32,989 nt of DNA, from NCBI GenBank assembly GCA_030690315.1, contig JAUYGY010000034.1, positions 1-32,989 on the forward strand, given 5' to 3'. Made by a program: the position numbers and the translations under genes. The notes beneath the pieces are model-generated. The model was not told where the DNA came from. It made no database searches and saw only the letters and a list, made by a program, of their open reading frames with translations. Positions 7,935-16,314 of this stretch are shown in pieces (within the stretch, counting starts at the first letter, position 1; every line of letters begins with the position of its first letter). Source of the stretch: Aequorivita sp. Lineage in GTDB: Bacteria > Bacteroidota > Bacteroidia > Flavobacteriales > Flavobacteriaceae.

Positions 7935-10109
7935 CTATACTTTCTCTAATTCCTCAATACTAACATTCGTAGTAAACATTCCATAATTAACGATCGCTTT
8001 ATTCTTCTCAATAGTATCAATCGTTCCAATGGCTTTCCCTTCAATCATTCGCACTCTGTCGCCAATTTTTAGTGCAACTTTCGGTTTTGGTGGTGGAAGT
8101 TTTTTGGCTTTTTCCTTTTCCTCTTTTTTGCGCTCGCGAATTATTTCAACTTTCTGTTCAACTTCTTTAATAACCTTTTGTTCCTTAACTTTTTCAGCTT
8201 TTTTTACTTTCGGCGTGACCGTTTTGCGTTTGCTGTTTTCAATCATTACCAGTTTCATCAACTCGTCTATCAGTTGTTTTTTCTGCTTGTTGTTGAAATA
8301 TTTTTCAGAAAGCACGTCTACCTTTTTCCCCAAGCTAATGAGTTTTTGATTGGCATCAAACAATTCCTGATAACTCTCCAGTTTTTCCTGAACACGGGCA
8401 TTCACTTCTTCCAATTGTTTGCCTTCAATCCTTGCTTTTTGCTCCTCATTTTTTAAGGATTCGGAAGTCTTCCGTAGGTTTGAGCGTTCTTTTTGAAGAT
8501 TGGCAATAGTTTTATCAAAACGCACTTTGCCGCCCTCAATCTTTTTCTTTGCCCTATTTATCAAACTGTACGGAATCCCGTTTTTCTGGGCAACCTCAAA
8601 CGTATAACTGCTTCCAGCTTCCCCTAAATGCAGATGATACAAGGGTTCCAACGATTTATTGTCGAACTGCATATTCGCGTTTATTGCGTTCGGCAGCTCG
8701 TTCGCCAGCAATTTTAAATTGGTATAATGTGTTGTGATTATTCCAAAAGCTTTCCGTTCGTAAAACACTTCCAAAAAAGTTTCGGCCAAAGCCCCGCCAA
8801 GTTCGGGATCGCTTCCAGTCCCGAATTCATCAATCAGAAAAAGTGTTTTATTATCACAATTTTTTAGAAATTGTTTCATCTTCTTTAAGCGATAACTGTA
8901 TGTACTGAGATGGTTTTCGATGGATTGGTTGTCGCCAATATCGGTTAAAATCCGTTTGAAAAAACACATTTCGCTTTGCGGCTCGGCGGAAATCAACAGC
9001 CCACTTTGAAGCATAACCTGCAAAAGTCCAACGGTTTTGAGCGTTATACTTTTTCCCCCGGCGTTTGGGCCGGAGATTACAATAATCCTCTTATCCGGAA
9101 CCAGTTCAATGCTTTGCGGAAATGTTTTCTCTTTCCTTTTATTATTTGAAACCAACAAAAGCGGATGAAATGCCTTTTGAAGAGAAATCCTTTTTTCTGA
9201 AGTGATAATAGGTAAAACACCGTTTATTTTCAAGGCGTATTTTGCCTTTGCGTAAAGCATGTCCATCGCGATCAAATACTCCTGATAGCTCGCCAAAATT
9301 GCCGAATGAGGACGTACAAATTCCGTCATTGCTTTTAAAATTCGCTTTACTTCTTCGTCTTCCTCGTATAAAAGATTGCTGAGTTCGTTAGCATATTCTA
9401 GTGTTTCCTGAGGTTCGATGTAAACGATACTTCCCGTTTTTGAACTGCCCAAAACGGCGCCCCTCACTTTTTTGCGGTGCATCGCTTTTACGGCGAGCAC
9501 TCTTCTGTTTTCAACAACAGACTCGCGTATTTCGTCCAAATAATCATTTTGAATGTATTGTGAAAGTGCTTTTGTAAAAGAGGAATTTATTTTTCCTTTC
9601 ACAACTTGTAGTCTTCTGCGAATCGTGCCCAATTCATTGGAAGCTTCATCCTTTATTTCGCCATATTTATCAACCCTTTTATTTATTTCTTCGGAAATGA
9701 TTGATGTAAAATTTACTTCTTCCGAAAAGGAATTTAAGTGAACATAAAATTCCTCAAACTTTTTGAAGAATTTCAAAAGAATCCGAGTGGTTTCAGAAAT
9801 AGAAAGAATTTTTCTAAAACCCGAAATTTCCAAACTACTGTTTTCAATTTCAAGCAAGCGAAGCTCTCTAAAAATAGGATCAAACCCGTGGTTTGGAATA
9901 CGGTTATCCCCATCAAACGAAGCCGTAAATTCCTTTACGCGCTGCAATTCCGGTTCAATTTCAGGGAAATCTTGAAAAGGTGTAATAGCCAAAACCAGCT
10001 CGCGGCCAGGCTCAGTTACACAAAATTCAGAAACCTGCCGGAGTACAGCAGGAAATTCTAAGTCTTCTAAAGTTTTATTGTCAATACGGGGTTTCCGTTT
10101 TATTTCCAT
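7935..10109 (-). CDS. mutS2: MutS2 family DNA-binding ATPase
   Basis: MutS2 proteins bind branched DNA or collided-ribosome complexes and hydrolyse ATP; they are not part of mismatch repair. The 724-residue product has the MutS core fold, Walker A GPNAGGKSIT near residue 345, Walker B LFLIDEFGTGSDPELGG near residue 420 and the following His-containing ABC signature region TTHYTNLKLLA. A long charged coiled coil follows, then a KOW/SH3-like tail (IGDRVRMIEGKAIGTIDTIE). The C-terminal Smr nuclease domain of Bacillus MutS2 is absent; the protein stops right after the KOW-like part. The frame is open to an ATG at 10133. ATG 10109 is preferred because a -7 box at 10135-10142 would start the transcript almost on the upstream ATG. 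Confidence 0.93.
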   Translation of the reverse strand: MEIKRKPRIDNKTLEDLEFPAVLRQVSEFCVTEPGRELVLAITPFQDFPEIEPELQRVKEFTASFDGDNRIPNHGFDPIFRELRLLEIENSSLEISGFRKILSISETTRILLKFFKKFEEFYVHLNSFSEEVNFTSIISEEINKRVDKYGEIKDEASNELGTIRRRLQVVKGKINSSFTKALSQYIQNDYLDEIRESVVENRRVLAVKAMHRKKVRGAVLGSSKTGSIVYIEPQETLEYANELSNLLYEEDEEVKRILKAMTEFVRPHSAILASYQEYLIAMDMLYAKAKYALKINGVLPIITSEKRISLQKAFHPLLLVSNNKRKEKTFPQSIELVPDKRIIVISGPNAGGKSITLKTVGLLQVMLQSGLLISAEPQSEMCFFKRILTDIGDNQSIENHLSTYSYRLKKMKQFLKNCDNKTLFLIDEFGTGSDPELGGALAETFLEVFYERKAFGIITTHYTNLKLLANELPNAINANMQFDNKSLEPLYHLHLGEAGSSYTFEVAQKNGIPYSLINRAKKKIEGGKVRFDKTIANLQKERSNLRKTSESLKNEEQKARIEGKQLEEVNARVQEKLESYQELFDANQKLISLGKKVDVLSEKYFNNKQKKQLIDELMKLVMIENSKRKTVTPKVKKAEKVKEQKVIKEVEQKVEIIRERKKEEKEKAKKLPPPKPKVALKIGDRVRMIEGKAIGTIDTIEKNKAIVNYGMFTTNVSIEELEKV

Positions 10110-10134
10110 TAATTTTACTTTTTCAGCAATCATA

Positions 10135-10161
10135 CAAAAGTAAGAATAATGCAGGTAACAA
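10135..10161 (-). promoter_or_regulatory. Probable promoter for mutS2
   Basis: On the minus strand TTG (10161-10159) and TACTTTTG (10142-10135) are separated by 16 nt, close to the flavobacterial TTG-N17-23-TAnnTTTG arrangement. It overlaps the start of the divergent ung gene, so the two genes share regulatory DNA. Confidence 0.5.
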
Positions 10162-10820
10162 TTGAGCCGAGTTGGAAAGCGGTTTTAGAGGAAGAATTCG
10201 AGAAACCTTATTTTAAAGATTTGTTGCATTTTGTGAAATCTGAATACGCTTCAAACTTATGCTTTCCTCCGGAGAATCAGATATTTTCTGCGTTCAATCA
10301 TACACCTTTTAATGAAGTGAAAGTTGTAATAATAGGGCAGGACCCGTATCACGGACCAGGACAGGCGCACGGTCTTTGTTTTTCTGTGGACGAAAATGTA
10401 GCGGTTCCGCCTTCACTTAAAAATATTTTTGAAGAAATTAAAACAGATATTGGCTCTCCAATACCCAAAAATGGGAATTTGGAACGCTGGGCAGATCAGG
10501 GTGTTTTACTTCTAAATGCAACTTTAACAGTTAGGACACATCAAGCTGGAAGCCATAAAAATAAGGGTTGGGAAAAATTCACCGACGCGGTGATTGAAAA
10601 GCTTTCAAACGAAAAAAAAGAAATTGTGTTTCTGCTTTGGGGAAATTATGCAAAAAAGAAAGGCAAAAAAATTGATCGTTCAAAACATAAAGTAATTGAA
10701 ACTATTCATCCGTCGCCATTAAGTGTGAATAAAAATAAAGAAGGGTGGTTTGGGAAAAAACAATTCAGTAAAACAAATGAATATTTAATTGAAAAAGGGG
10801 GAAAACCAATTGAATGGTAG
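10149..10820 (+). CDS. ung: Uracil-DNA glycosylase (family 1)
   Basis: Ung excises uracil from DNA to start base-excision repair. The 223-residue protein has both active-site motifs: GQDPYHGP at residues 63-70 (Asp65 activates water) and HPSPLS from His187 (the DNA-intercalation loop). The uracil-contacting Asn123 lies in LLNATLTVR. Length and order match bacterial family-1 enzymes. It is divergent from mutS2 with 39 nt between the preferred start codons, pairing two DNA-metabolism genes back to back. Confidence 0.97.
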   Translation: MQVTIEPSWKAVLEEEFEKPYFKDLLHFVKSEYASNLCFPPENQIFSAFNHTPFNEVKVVIIGQDPYHGPGQAHGLCFSVDENVAVPPSLKNIFEEIKTDIGSPIPKNGNLERWADQGVLLLNATLTVRTHQAGSHKNKGWEKFTDAVIEKLSNEKKEIVFLLWGNYAKKKGKKIDRSKHKVIETIHPSPLSVNKNKEGWFGKKQFSKTNEYLIEKGGKPIEW

Positions 10821-10834
10821 TTTTGGTAAAAGAA

Positions 10835-10856
10835 AAGAAAATGGGGATATTTTCTT
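10835..10856. terminator. AT-rich hairpin between ung and a convergent small gene
   Basis: An 8-bp inverted repeat (AAGAAAAT at 10835-10842 with ATTTTCTT at 10849-10856) has a 6-nt loop. It overlaps the stop of the convergent small ORF. The stem is weak, so this is tentative. Confidence 0.35.
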
Positions 10857-10962
10857 ATTCTTCTTCGGGTACGTCTGATTCGGTAGCGTCATTGCAACTA
10901 AATTGCAATAGCAAGAAATTTGTGACTAACAACGCTCCCAACACGATTAAAAAAGTAGTCAT
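10855..10962 (-). CDS. Small single-pass membrane protein (35 aa)
   Basis: An ATG at 10962 opens a 35-residue frame ending in TAA at 10857-10855. The product is a short Met-Thr-Thr start, a hydrophobic helix (about residues 4-21: FLIVLGALLVTNFLLLQF), then a polar acidic tail SCNDATESDVPEEE. One membrane helix with an acidic tail is a credible mini-protein plan, and the reading frame spans almost all of the gap between ung and the next gene. No known family is recognised and no function is proposed. The overlapping plus-strand frame is less protein-like. Confidence 0.55.
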   Translation of the reverse strand: MTTFLIVLGALLVTNFLLLQFSCNDATESDVPEEE

Positions 10963-11029
10963 AATATTTGATTTTATACAAATAAGATGCAGGTTCTACT
11001 TTTGGGTTGCGTAAATATTAAGATTTTTT

Positions 11030-11884
11030 TTAGAAATTTTGTAAAATCCTGTCTTTCTGAATTTTATCTTTAATTAAATTAAGCTCCAAGAGTTTTTGTT
11101 GAATATCTTCCAGCTCTTTTGAAGTTAATTGACGGTCGCTCCATTCAGTTAACGTAAGCCATTCGCGTACATCCTCAATTTTCTGACCGTAGCGTTTGGC
11201 AATTATTTCATCAACACCTGGAATGGATTTAAAATTTTTAGTTACAGAGTTTATTACATCCAAAATACCCTTCACACTTTCAGCTTCATTTTCCAAAATA
11301 TCATTTCGAACGGCAATAACAAAACTGGGCCAGGGAGATGGTGATTCACCTATCAATCGGAAAGTACCATTATCTACGTGGGGTTTGGTCATAAACTTTT
11401 CCCACATAAAATAGTCGCCGTTTTCTTTGGGAAGGCCTTCCAAAGCGCCTTCAATATCTTGGATTACCTTAAATCTTAAATCATTTTTTAAATCCCATTC
11501 GTGATTTTCTGCATTAACAAACGCCATTAAATGCGAACCAGAACCGAACCGACTAATTGCAGCCTTAGTGCCCTTTAGATCTTCAATCTCTTCATAATCT
11601 GAAGCAGCAGCAACGTGAATTCCCCATAACAATGGCGATTTCACAAAAACTTGTACAATTTTGCTTTCATTCCCATTAATGATATCGCGTACCATTCCTT
11701 CGGTGAGGATAACGGCCATATCAATTTCTTTTTCACGAAGGGCTCGCACCATTTGTCCCGTTCCGCCTGGATAATCCTTCCAACGAAGATTGATTCCTTT
11801 TTTTTGAAATTCCTTATCGCGAAGTGCAATATACCAGGGTAAATTAAAGTGTTCCGGTACGCCGCCAATTAAAAAGTCTTTCAT
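11030..11884 (-). CDS. Periplasmic-binding-protein-fold protein without signal peptide (NMT1/SsuA-like)
   Basis: This 284-residue protein resembles type-2 periplasmic binding proteins of the NMT1/TauA/SsuA group: GGVPEHFNLPWYIALRDKEF at residues 7-26, YPGGTGQMVRAL, then a hinge pattern around GTKAAISRFGSGSHLMAF. It begins MKDFLIGG with no signal peptide or lipobox, so it should be cytoplasmic, and no ABC permease or ATPase is nearby. From memory it is closest to the Ca3427-like subgroup, whose ligand is unknown. Its ATG overlaps the stop of the nucleoside phosphorylase gene (ATGA), so the two are translationally coupled. A ligand related to pyrimidine or thiamin-precursor metabolism is only a guess from that coupling. 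Confidence 0.82.
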   Translation of the reverse strand: MKDFLIGGVPEHFNLPWYIALRDKEFQKKGINLRWKDYPGGTGQMVRALREKEIDMAVILTEGMVRDIINGNESKIVQVFVKSPLLWGIHVAAASDYEEIEDLKGTKAAISRFGSGSHLMAFVNAENHEWDLKNDLRFKVIQDIEGALEGLPKENGDYFMWEKFMTKPHVDNGTFRLIGESPSPWPSFVIAVRNDILENEAESVKGILDVINSVTKNFKSIPGVDEIIAKRYGQKIEDVREWLTLTEWSDRQLTSKELEDIQQKLLELNLIKDKIQKDRILQNF

Positions 11885-12753
11885 TGCGCAATTTTTTTCA
11901 ATGTATAATGAATAAGGGCATCAATGGTTTTTGATGCGTTTTTACTGAAGGTTCCAGAAGCACGATTGGCTATAATGGCATTCATTGAAAGCGCGCGGTG
12001 GCCAAGTAGTTTTGCCATCCCGTACATAGTAGCGGTTTCCATTTCCAAATTCGTGATTTTTTTCTTCTTATATCGAAACGAGGTTAGCTTATCATTTAAA
12101 TTGGCGTCTCTTAGTTTTGCACGAAGCACACGGCCTTGTGGGCCATAAAACCCCACATTAGTAATTGTTATACCAGAATTTGTTTTTTCGGAAGAGAATT
12201 TTTTGAATAAATTTTTATCTGCATCTACGGCATAGGGTACTGAATTATCCGGGTTCCACTGCATGTGGTTTATAAAAGCTTGGGCAAAATCGCGATTGAA
12301 AATCTTGTCGGTTTTATCATAATAGTGCATTACATTATCCAAACCAATTCCCATAGCGCTTATTAAAAAACTATCAACCTTAACGTCGGGCGTCAATCCT
12401 CCCGAGGTTCCAATTCTAATAATATCTAGCGAAGTGAGCTTTTTCTTGACTTGGCGTTTTTCAAAATCAATATTTACAAGCGCGTCAAGCTCGTTGAAAA
12501 CAATATCAATATTGTCCGGTCCAATTCCCGTGGAAATCACGCTTATGCGTTTTCCTTTATAAGTGCCAGTATGTGTTTTGAATTCTCTGTGCTGTGCCGT
12601 AGTTTCAATAGTGTCAAAATATTTTGAAACCATATCCACACGGTCGGGATCGCCCACAGTTATAATAATAGGAGCCAGTTGCGAAGGTGAAAGATTTAAA
12701 TGATAGATTTTGCCTTCCGGGGTTAATATTAATTCAGATTCCTGTATTCTCAT
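11881..12753 (-). CDS. Nucleoside phosphorylase (uridine/purine phosphorylase superfamily)
   Basis: This family splits nucleosides with phosphate to a free base and pentose-1-phosphate. The 290-residue protein has the phosphate-binding N-terminal motif VGDPDRVDMVS, the central STGIGPDNID and RIGTSGG motifs, and the ribose/base-binding stretch NLEMETATMYG. These are the marks of uridine-phosphorylase-type PNP_UDP enzymes. Base preference cannot be assigned safely. The ATG at 12753 (MRIQESELIL) is preferred over one at 12774 because it leaves a 10-nt gap instead of overlapping the upstream gene and fits the usual N-terminus. Middle gene of a three-gene minus-strand operon. Confidence 0.9.
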   Translation of the reverse strand: MRIQESELILTPEGKIYHLNLSPSQLAPIIITVGDPDRVDMVSKYFDTIETTAQHREFKTHTGTYKGKRISVISTGIGPDNIDIVFNELDALVNIDFEKRQVKKKLTSLDIIRIGTSGGLTPDVKVDSFLISAMGIGLDNVMHYYDKTDKIFNRDFAQAFINHMQWNPDNSVPYAVDADKNLFKKFSSEKTNSGITITNVGFYGPQGRVLRAKLRDANLNDKLTSFRYKKKKITNLEMETATMYGMAKLLGHRALSMNAIIANRASGTFSKNASKTIDALIHYTLKKIAQ

Positions 12754-12763
12754 TTTATCTATT

Positions 12764-13093
12764 TTAACCTCCAACTCTTTTCACCTTAAACCCTTTATCT
12801 TTCAAAAACTGCATAATCTTATCGCGGTAATCGCCTTGAATAATAATCTGTTCATTCTTAAAACTTCCGCCAACGCTCAATAATTGCTTTATTTCTTTGG
12901 AAAGAATTTTAAAGTCACTGTCGGCACCGGTGTAGCCTTCAATAATGGTTATCGGTTTGCCTTTCCGCTTTTCATATTTACAAATCAGCGGGTCATCCTG
13001 CAACCAAAGTGTTGGTTCTTCCTTATTCTCAGGAATATCCTTTGGTTCGTGATCGGGGAAAAGATTTTTTAATTGGTCTTCTAATGAGTTCAA
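12764..13093 (-). CDS. SUI1/eIF1-like translation factor (YciH family)
   Basis: This 109-residue protein has an acidic N-terminal extension and, from about residue 38, a SUI1 domain: RKGKPITIIEGYTG, KEIKQLLSVGGSFKN, IIIQGDYRDKIMQFLKDKGF and the basic end KVKRVGG. Bacterial YciH proteins share the eIF1 fold and influence start-site fidelity in vitro; their cell role is not fixed. The frame has no ATG before the SUI1 domain, and a TTG at 13093 (NSLEDQLKNLFPDH) is taken as start. It is the first gene of the operon with the nucleoside phosphorylase. Confidence 0.9.
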   Translation of the reverse strand: MNSLEDQLKNLFPDHEPKDIPENKEEPTLWLQDDPLICKYEKRKGKPITIIEGYTGADSDFKILSKEIKQLLSVGGSFKNEQIIIQGDYRDKIMQFLKDKGFKVKRVGG

Positions 13094-13107
13094 TGTTTCA
13101 GGTTTCG

Positions 13108-13142
13108 GTTCAACTGTATACTGCTACTGGTCACTGCTTACT
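13108..13142. repeat. Degenerate 6-8-bp tandem repeat, AGTnnnC type
   Basis: On the minus strand five consecutive units read AGTAAGC, AGTGACC, AGTAGC, AGTATAC and AGTTGAAC (13142 to 13108). The array fills the gap between the oxygenase stop (which it overlaps) and the SUI1-like gene. Confidence 0.6.
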
Positions 13143-14088
13143 TTTTTATAAGTCCAATTTCCACCAATCTTTGATACAAAAACTCCCCAGCAGTAATGTC
13201 ATCGTACGCTTTTTCATGCTTTTCATCAATACACTCCGGCAAGCAATTCAATTTCATATCGCTGCGCGGATGCATAAAGAAAGGTATGGAATATCTCGGG
13301 CTGCCCCATTCTTCGCGGGGCGGATTTATTACTCTGTGGATTGTTGATCGCAGTTTGTTGTTTGTGTGGCGTTCAAGCATATCGCCTACGTTTATAACCA
13401 ATTCATCTTCATTTGGTATAGCGTCAATCCATTCGCCATCCTTTCGTAAAACTTGAAGTCCGCCAGCAGAAGCTCCCATCAATAAAGTAATTAAATTTAT
13501 ATCTCCATGAGCTCCCGCACGCACCGCACCTTTTGGTTCTTCGGTAATTGGCGGGTAGTGGATTGGACGAAGGATGCTATTGCCATTCGTTGCCCAATGA
13601 TCAAAATAAAATTCATCCAAGCCCAAATAAAGTGCCAAGGCCCGAAGCACATAAATTCCTGTTTTTTCAAGCATTCGGTAAGCTTCCATGCCAGTGTGGT
13701 TAAAATCTGGTAATTCTTTAACCTGCACATTTTTTGGATATTCTTCAATTAAGTTAGCATCTGCAGCAGGCTCTTGTCCAAAGTGCCAAAATTCTTTCAA
13801 ATCGCCTTCCTTTTTGCCTTTTGCGTGTTCTTTCCCGAAGGAAATATAACCGCGCTGCCCACCAAGACCTTCAATTTCATATTTTTCTTTTTCCTCAAGG
13901 GGAAGTGCAAAAAAACTTTTCACCTCTTTATAAAGTTCATCAACCAAAGCATCGCTGAGGAAGTGGTTTTTAAGCGAAACAAAGCCTATATCTTCATAAG
14001 CTGAGCCAATTTCCTGTACAAATTTTTGTTTCCTTTTTGGATCTTCGGAAAGGAAATCGGCTAAATCTACGCTGGGTATATTGTTCAT
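13138..14088 (-). CDS. 2-oxoglutarate/Fe(II)-dependent oxygenase, isopenicillin N synthase family
   Basis: This 316-residue protein has the double-stranded beta-helix oxygenase signature: His194-x-Asp196 (GAHGDINLITLL), distal His251 (RSTIHRV) and Arg265-x-Ser267 (PRYSIPFF) for 2-oxoglutarate. The N-terminal DIOX_N-like part (IPSVDLADFL, GFVSLKNH) is also typical. It would hydroxylate or oxidise a small molecule; the substrate is not predictable. The frame extends to a TTG at 14172, but ATG 14088 is chosen. MNNIPSVDL is the normal family N-terminus, and a perfect -7 box (14109-14116) lies within the longer frame. It is divergent from the E1 dehydrogenase. Confidence 0.9.
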   Translation of the reverse strand: MNNIPSVDLADFLSEDPKRKQKFVQEIGSAYEDIGFVSLKNHFLSDALVDELYKEVKSFFALPLEEKEKYEIEGLGGQRGYISFGKEHAKGKKEGDLKEFWHFGQEPAADANLIEEYPKNVQVKELPDFNHTGMEAYRMLEKTGIYVLRALALYLGLDEFYFDHWATNGNSILRPIHYPPITEEPKGAVRAGAHGDINLITLLMGASAGGLQVLRKDGEWIDAIPNEDELVINVGDMLERHTNNKLRSTIHRVINPPREEWGSPRYSIPFFMHPRSDMKLNCLPECIDEKHEKAYDDITAGEFLYQRLVEIGLIKK

Positions 14089-14108
14089 ATTAAATAATTT
14101 TGAGCTTA

Positions 14109-14116
14109 CAAAGATA
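14109..14116 (-). promoter_or_regulatory. Flavobacterial -7 box for the oxygenase
   Basis: TATCTTTG on the minus strand matches TAnnTTTG fully; the start codon follows 20 nt downstream. No -33 TTG at the usual spacing. Confidence 0.5.
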
Positions 14117-14184
14117 CCAAATTGTAAAAGTTTTTCCGACGTTAAAATTTGCTTTAATAATCCTTCTTGCAACGGCTTTTTTTC

Positions 14185-14192
14185 TACTTTTG
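14185..14192 (+). promoter_or_regulatory. Flavobacterial -7 box for the E1 dehydrogenase gene
   Basis: TACTTTTG matches TAnnTTTG fully, 19 nt before the ATG at 14212. The nearest TTG upstream (14167-14169) is 15 nt away, slightly short. Together with 14109-14116 it makes a divergent promoter pair. Confidence 0.5.
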
Positions 14193-14211
14193 ATGCTTCT
14201 AAATACTAAAG

Positions 14212-16218
14212 ATGAAACCTGAAACAACCCCCCATATTTTCTTCGATTATAACCGAAAGGATGTTGACAATGAAACGCTATTGAAACTTTACAGAGGCAT
14301 GCTAAAACCGCGAATGATTGAGGAAAAAATGCTCATTCTTCTGCGGCAGGGAAAAGTTTCAAAATGGTTCAGTGGAATAGGGCAGGAAGCAATTTCCGTA
14401 GGAATAACGGCGGTTTTGGACAAAGATGAATACATTTTGCCGATGCACAGAAACCTCGCGGTTTTCACCATGCGCGATATTCCGCTTTACAGATTGTTCT
14501 CGCAGTGGCAGGGAAAGGCGAATGGTTTTACCAAAGGGCGCGATAGAAGTTTTCACTTTGGAACGCAGGAATTCCATATTATTGGGATGATTTCCCATTT
14601 GGGCCCGCAATTTGGGGTTGCCGATGGAATTGCCCTGGCCAACAAATTGAAGAAAAATAATAAGGTATGTGCTGTTTTCACTGGCGAAGGCGGAACTAGT
14701 GAAGGGGATATTCACGAAGCGCTGAATGTTGCTTCAGTTTGGCAACTTCCTGTTTTGTTTTGTATTGAAAATAACGGCTACGGCCTTTCAACGCCCACGA
14801 ACGAACAATATAACTGCGAAAATCTTGCAGACCGTGGCAAAGGCTACGGCATGGAATCGTATATTATTGAAGGCAATGATATTTTGGAAGTTTACACAAA
14901 ATTGAAGGATTTAGTGGCAAGTATGCGGCTAAATCCACGTCCGGTATTATTGGAATTCAAAACCTTCAGAATGCGTGGCCACGAAGAGGCGAGTGGCACT
15001 AAATATGTTCCAATAGATTTAATTGACGAATGGGGATTACGTGATCCATTACTAAATTACGAAAGCTATTTGTTGAAGGAAGGAGTTCTTTCCGAAGAAA
15101 TAATCCAGGAGTATAAAAATGAATTTAAGCATGAAATAGATGAGAATTTGGATCTCGCTTTTGCTGAACCAAAAATAGAATCAACTGAAGCTAATGAATT
15201 AAATGATGTTTATAAAGAGTTTAAATATCAAGAAGTTGAGGAAAATTCAGAAAAAGAAAATATCCGTTTGATTGATGCCATTTCGCAAGGTTTGAAACAA
15301 TCTATGGAACGCCACGACAACCTTATAATTATGGGGCAGGACGTAGCGGAATACGGCGGCGTTTTCAAAATAACGGACGGTTTTGTGGAGCAATTCGGGA
15401 AAGACAGGGTTCGAAATACACCTATTTGTGAATCGGCAATTGTTTCTGCGGCAATGGGTCTTTCCATCAATGGTTATAAAGCTGTAGTAGAAATGCAGTT
15501 TGCAGATTTTGTTACATCTGGCTTTAATCCTATTATCAATTACCTCGCAAAAAGCCATTACCGCTGGAGTGAAAAGGCAGATGTAGTTGTACGCATGCCC
15601 TGTGGAGCGGGCGTGGGAGCAGGGCCTTTCCATAGCCAAACCAATGAAGCCTGGTTCACACATACGCCAGGTTTGAAAGTTGTTTACCCAGCCTTTCCTT
15701 ATGATGCCAAAGGTTTATTGGCCACAAGTATTGAAGATCCAAACCCAGTAATGTATTTTGAGCACAAAGCATTGTATAGAAACATTAGGCAGGACGTGCC
15801 CACAGATTACTATACAATTCCATTAGGCAAAGCTTCTCTTTTAAAAGAAGGAAAAGACGTGACTATAATAACTTTTGGAGCAGGAGTGCATTGGGCCTTG
15901 GAAACGTTAGCACAAAATCCTGAAATTAATGCAGATTTAATTGATTTACGAACGCTGATTCCGTTAGATACAGACGCAATATATAAGTCGGTAAAGAAAA
16001 CGGGAAAGGTAGTTATACTTCAGGAAGACTCTATGTTCGGTGGCATTGCTTCCGATATTTCAGCATTGATAATGGAAAATTGTTTTGAGCATTTGGACGC
16101 TCCCGTGAAAAGGGTTGCCAGTTTGGAAACTCCCATTCCCTTTGCGGCAAATTTAGAATCTGCATATCTTCCTAAGGAAAAATTCAAACAAATCCTATTA
16201 GATTTAATGTCTTACTAA
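14212..16218 (+). CDS. Branched-chain-type 2-oxoacid dehydrogenase E1, fused alpha and beta subunits
   Basis: This 668-residue protein joins both E1 subunits of a thiamin-diphosphate-dependent dehydrogenase. The E1-alpha part (about 1-330) has MHRN, the ThDP motif from GEGGTSEGDIHEALN to ENNGYG (158-191) and FRMRGHEE. The E1-beta part starts near 348 (IRLIDAISQGL) with MGQDVAEYGGVF, AGPFHSQTNEAWF and the C-terminal transketolase-like domain (DLIDLRTLIPLDTD). It decarboxylates a 2-oxo acid and passes the acyl group to an E2 lipoyl protein; branched-chain 2-oxo acids are the likely substrate, since this fused form is common in Bacteroidota. E2 and E3 are not in the window. Branched acyl-CoA from this complex would feed iso-fatty acid synthesis. 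Confidence 0.93.
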   Translation: MKPETTPHIFFDYNRKDVDNETLLKLYRGMLKPRMIEEKMLILLRQGKVSKWFSGIGQEAISVGITAVLDKDEYILPMHRNLAVFTMRDIPLYRLFSQWQGKANGFTKGRDRSFHFGTQEFHIIGMISHLGPQFGVADGIALANKLKKNNKVCAVFTGEGGTSEGDIHEALNVASVWQLPVLFCIENNGYGLSTPTNEQYNCENLADRGKGYGMESYIIEGNDILEVYTKLKDLVASMRLNPRPVLLEFKTFRMRGHEEASGTKYVPIDLIDEWGLRDPLLNYESYLLKEGVLSEEIIQEYKNEFKHEIDENLDLAFAEPKIESTEANELNDVYKEFKYQEVEENSEKENIRLIDAISQGLKQSMERHDNLIIMGQDVAEYGGVFKITDGFVEQFGKDRVRNTPICESAIVSAAMGLSINGYKAVVEMQFADFVTSGFNPIINYLAKSHYRWSEKADVVVRMPCGAGVGAGPFHSQTNEAWFTHTPGLKVVYPAFPYDAKGLLATSIEDPNPVMYFEHKALYRNIRQDVPTDYYTIPLGKASLLKEGKDVTIITFGAGVHWALETLAQNPEINADLIDLRTLIPLDTDAIYKSVKKTGKVVILQEDSMFGGIASDISALIMENCFEHLDAPVKRVASLETPIPFAANLESAYLPKEKFKQILLDLMSY

Positions 16219-16314
16219 TAAATTAACATTCGCTGTTAAACTTTAGACAAAGGAAATTCAAGTGTTAAAATTCTTGTTTACTTTAGTACCATACTAATCA
16301 CAAAACTTAATATT

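Noticed and set aside
8029..8456. Plus-strand frames opposite the mutS2 3' half
   Set aside because: Phe/Ser-rich translations are the mirror of the Lys/Glu-rich MutS2 coiled coil; no independent coding signal.
10814..11014. 66-residue plus-strand frame after ung
   Set aside because: Opposed by the more protein-like 35-residue minus-strand frame; no motif, and the ATG overlaps the ung stop.
14089..14172. N-terminal extension of the oxygenase to a TTG at 14172
   Set aside because: A full -7 box lies within this stretch, so it is probably promoter DNA; MNNIPSVDL is the expected N-terminus.
15247..15663. Minus-strand frame inside the E1 dehydrogenase gene
   Set aside because: Shadow of a conserved coding region, with no motif.
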